Assembly: GCA_025455445.1 (NCBI GenBank)
Contig: JALOMN010000068.1
Span: 1 to 7,417, forward strand
DNA length: 7,417 bases
Source of the DNA: Cyclobacteriaceae bacterium
GTDB lineage: Bacteria; Bacteroidota; Bacteroidia; Cytophagales; Cyclobacteriaceae
Direction: 5' to 3'
Part shown: piece by piece, positions 5,688 to 7,417 of the stretch
Numbering within the stretch: position 1 is the stretch's first letter
Layout of the letters: every line of letters starts with the position of its first letter
Program-made: the position numbers and the translations under genes
The notes under the pieces: model-generated
Databases searched by the model: none
Told to the model about the DNA's origin: nothing
Seen by the model: only the letters and a program-made list of their open reading frames with translations

Positions 5688-5718
5688 TTTGAAGGCCAGC
5701 TAAAACTATATACCTTAC
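5688..5718 (+). promoter_or_regulatory. weak candidate promoter for the LKR-like gene
   Basis: TTTG (5688-5691), a 19-base spacer, then TACCTTAC (5711-5718), which keeps the TAnnTT part of the -7 element but not the final TG. It would place a transcription start about 20 bases before the GTG start. No better match was found upstream of this gene. Confidence 0.25.
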
Positions 5719-5744
5719 GAAAGTAAAATACTAACCATACAATT

Positions 5745-6959
5745 GTGATAAAAATCGGCCTGATTCGCGAAGGTAAAGTGCCACCGGATAAACGAGTTCC
5801 CTTCACCCCTCAGCAAGTTGAAGAAATTATGCAACGTTATCCTCAGGCTGAGGTGATCTGTCAATCGAGCGAACACCGATGCTTTAATGATTCGGAGTAT
5901 AAAGCGTTGGACATTCAAGTAAAAGAGAACTTGAGTGAGTGTGATATTTTGATGGGAATTAAAGAAGTGCCCATCAATGAGCTTATCCCAAACAAAACAT
6001 ATCTATTCTTTTCACATACCATAAAAAAGCAACCCTATAATCGCAAGTTGCTTAAAGCTGTTTTAAAAAATAACATCCGATTAATTGACTATGAAGCGCT
6101 TAAAGATTCTCAGGGCAATCGACTGGTTGCCTTCGGCAGATTTGCCGGAATTGTTGGGGCGTATAATGGCTTATGGACGTATGGCAAAAGATATCGCCTC
6201 TTTAACCTGAGAAGAGCATATGAATGCTTCGACATTAATGATTTAAAATTAGAAGTTAGAAAAATTAAACTTCCACCGGTAAAGATTATACTTACTGGTG
6301 CCGGTCGCGTTGCCAAAGGTGCAATGGAAACTCTTGATACTGCGGGTATTCGAAAAGTTAAGCCTGCTGAATTTCTATCGCGAACGTATGATGAGCCCGT
6401 GTATGTGCAATTAAGCAGTGCAGATTATCACCAACGGATCAACGGTGGGCATTTCAACAGAGATGAATTTCACAAACATCCTGAAAATTACAAATCCTTT
6501 TTTTCAGATTTTACGCGAGTTGCCGACATACTGTTAGCCGGTGCTTATTGGAATCCCAAAGCTCCAGCCCTATTTACCTCGGACGATATGAAGTCACCAC
6601 AATTTACTATTAAAGTTATCGCAGATATTACATGCGATATTATGGGATCTATACCAAGTACTAAAAAGGCAAGCACCATACCGGATCCACTCTATGACTA
6701 CGATCCTATTAGTGATGAAATTAAAAAACCATTGAGTAGTGAAAGTAATATTACGGTAATGGCGATTGATAATCTGCCTTGTGAACTTCCAAGAAGTGCT
6801 TCGGAAGAATTTGGTCGAGATTTGATCGATAAAATATTACAGCCCTTATTAACGGATGACAATGAAGGAATTATAAGAAGAGGCACAATAACCGAACAAG
6901 GATCGCTAACTCCGCATTTTCAATATCTTGAAGATTATGTAAGCGCAAACGAAAATTAA
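5745..6959 (+). CDS. stand-alone lysine-ketoglutarate reductase/saccharopine dehydrogenase-like protein (AlaDH/PNT superfamily)
   Basis: The 404-residue protein has an alanine dehydrogenase/PNT-type N-terminal domain (REGKVPPDKRVPFTP at 8-22) and a Rossmann nucleotide-binding segment (LTGAGRVAKGAM at 183-194). From memory it resembles the lysine-ketoglutarate reductase half of animal AASS along most of its length: KTYLFFSHTIK (84-94), IRLIDYE (111-117), RLVAFGRFAG (126-135), the HPENY stretch (245-249), AIDNLPCELPRSASEEFG (340-357) and a C-terminal ITEQGSLTPHFQYLEDY. Lys73 and His91 correspond in position to the proposed catalytic Lys and His of yeast saccharopine dehydrogenase. The likely chemistry is NAD(P)H-linked formation or cleavage of saccharopine or a related opine-like amino acid; the real substrate is not shown. 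The GTG start is preferred: an in-frame stop lies at 5724-5726, and the next ATG would delete the conserved N-terminus. No saccharopine-cleaving partner is present in the window. Confidence 0.88.
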   Translation: MIKIGLIREGKVPPDKRVPFTPQQVEEIMQRYPQAEVICQSSEHRCFNDSEYKALDIQVKENLSECDILMGIKEVPINELIPNKTYLFFSHTIKKQPYNRKLLKAVLKNNIRLIDYEALKDSQGNRLVAFGRFAGIVGAYNGLWTYGKRYRLFNLRRAYECFDINDLKLEVRKIKLPPVKIILTGAGRVAKGAMETLDTAGIRKVKPAEFLSRTYDEPVYVQLSSADYHQRINGGHFNRDEFHKHPENYKSFFSDFTRVADILLAGAYWNPKAPALFTSDDMKSPQFTIKVIADITCDIMGSIPSTKKASTIPDPLYDYDPISDEIKKPLSSESNITVMAIDNLPCELPRSASEEFGRDLIDKILQPLLTDDNEGIIRRGTITEQGSLTPHFQYLEDYVSANEN

Positions 6960-6971
6960 TATACAATCACT

Positions 6972-7274
6972 ATGCTTTTATATAACGTTACATATGGCAT
7001 TGACAAAGGAATTGAGACAGAGTGGATTGCCTGGATGAAAAGTTATTATCTGCCAGCGATGTTAAATACTGGCTTATTCATTGACTATAAGATGTATAAG
7101 ATACTATCGCACGATGATGAAGGCTCTGTGTCGTATAGTATTCAATGCTTTTCCAATAAAATTGAAGACGTGCTGCTTTATCTTAATGAATTCGCTCCTA
7201 AGTTGGTAGAAGAGCATCGGATTCGATACAAAGATCAGCACGTTGCTTTTAATACCTTACTTGATGAAGTTTAG
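6972..7274 (+). CDS. DUF4286-like protein
   Basis: The 100-residue protein matches my memory of the DUF4286 family: an opening strand LLYNVTYGID, then EWIAWMKSYYLPAMLNTGLF (17-36), a central strand with VSYSIQCF (53-60), and a C-terminal helix leading to APKLVEEHRIRYKDQHVAFNTLLDEV. The length is typical. The order of strands and helices suggests a small ferredoxin-like alpha/beta fold (inference). Its function is unknown, and there is no signal peptide or membrane segment. It begins 12 bases after the LKR-like stop without a terminator, so the two are probably co-transcribed. Its TAG stop overlaps the stop of the convergent GNAT gene. Confidence 0.85.
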   Translation: MLLYNVTYGIDKGIETEWIAWMKSYYLPAMLNTGLFIDYKMYKILSHDDEGSVSYSIQCFSNKIEDVLLYLNEFAPKLVEEHRIRYKDQHVAFNTLLDEV

Positions 7275-7417
7275 TGTTTTTCCAGATACGATTTTATCTG
7301 GCTTACTTCGAGATGACAATTAATCCATTCATTGTCAAAACGTGTGTCAAACCTCTTATAAAAATCTATCGCGGGCTTATTCCAATCCAATACCTGCCAC
7401 ATCATACCCGTGCAATT
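7271..7417 (-). CDS. GNAT-family N-acetyltransferase, C-terminal fragment (runs off the window)
   Basis: The minus-strand frame is open from the window end to a TAA at 7271-7273, giving 48 residues. The segment MMWQVLDWNKPAIDFYKRFDTRFDNEWINCHLE has the typical C-terminal GNAT pattern: a beta-strand, then N-x-x-A-I-x-F-Y-x-x-F, then a closing strand. The N-terminal part with the acetyl-CoA-binding R/Q-x-x-G-x-G/A loop is outside the window, so substrate and start cannot be judged. The stop overlaps that of the DUF4286-like gene by four bases in convergent orientation. Confidence 0.8.
   Translation of the reverse strand, partial: NCTGMMWQVLDWNKPAIDFYKRFDTRFDNEWINCHLEVSQIKSYLEKH

Noticed and set aside
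5715..5918. Minus-strand 67-residue frame across the LKR-like start
   Set aside because: It covers the conserved N-terminus of the LKR-like protein and has no family character of its own.
6110..6886. Minus-strand frames inside the LKR-like gene (6110-6316, 6698-6886)
   Set aside because: They are antisense to conserved coding sequence, including the Rossmann region and the AIDNLP motif. They are shadows.
7282..7301. CCAGATA/TATCTGG hairpin near the DUF4286/GNAT junction as a terminator
   Set aside because: The seven-pair stem has no T-run after it on either strand and lies within the GNAT coding sequence.
1..7417. Mobile elements, CRISPR, tRNA/rRNA, toxin-antitoxin or defence genes
   Set aside because: No transposase, integrase, spaced repeat array, RNA gene signature or defence domain was seen in any frame. 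The window reads as core chromosome.

Overview
The window looks like an ordinary chromosomal segment of a Bacteroidota bacterium, most likely from the Cytophagales. Four things point there: moderately low GC, genes without clear Shine-Dalgarno sequences, promoter-like sites of the Bacteroidota type (TTG, about 19-22 bases, TAnnTTTG), and protein families typical of the phylum (a BadF-type amino-sugar kinase beside a short MurQ, a SprT-like metalloprotease with a degenerate C-terminus, a DUF4286-like protein, and a tiny Ala/Asp/Ser-rich lipoprotein). The genus-level placement is inference.

Layout. Positions 1-2111, plus strand: the 3' part of a BadF/BadG-type sugar kinase, murQ three bases later, and an uncharacterised 188-residue acidic, aromatic-rich protein. 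Together they look like one operon for reclaiming cell-wall amino sugars. The kinase would phosphorylate MurNAc (or GlcNAc), and MurQ would convert MurNAc-6-phosphate to GlcNAc-6-phosphate. Positions 2108-5515, minus strand: era, then der (two essential GTPases of ribosome assembly), then a small alanine-rich lipoprotein with its own promoter and terminator, then a SprT-like zinc metalloprotease. Positions 5745-7274, plus strand: a stand-alone protein resembling the lysine-ketoglutarate reductase half of animal AASS, followed 12 bases later by a DUF4286-like protein. Positions 7271-7417, minus strand: the C-terminal end of a GNAT acetyltransferase running off the window.

The gene order is dense. 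Both convergent junctions (2108-2111 and 7271-7274) have interlocked stop codons that overlap by four bases, with no terminator between the genes. The only real intergenic spaces are 4463-4639 (era-der), 3006-3154 (upstream of the lipoprotein) and 5516-5744 (divergent era / LKR-like). Each holds a plausible promoter and small inverted repeats.

I saw no mobile element, CRISPR array, tRNA, rRNA or defence system. The points most worth a second look are the LKR-like/DUF4286 pair of unknown substrate, the unknown protein downstream of murQ, the SprT-like protein lacking zinc-ribbon cysteines, and the small lipoprotein with a ten-alanine run. None of these amounts to a clearly new system.
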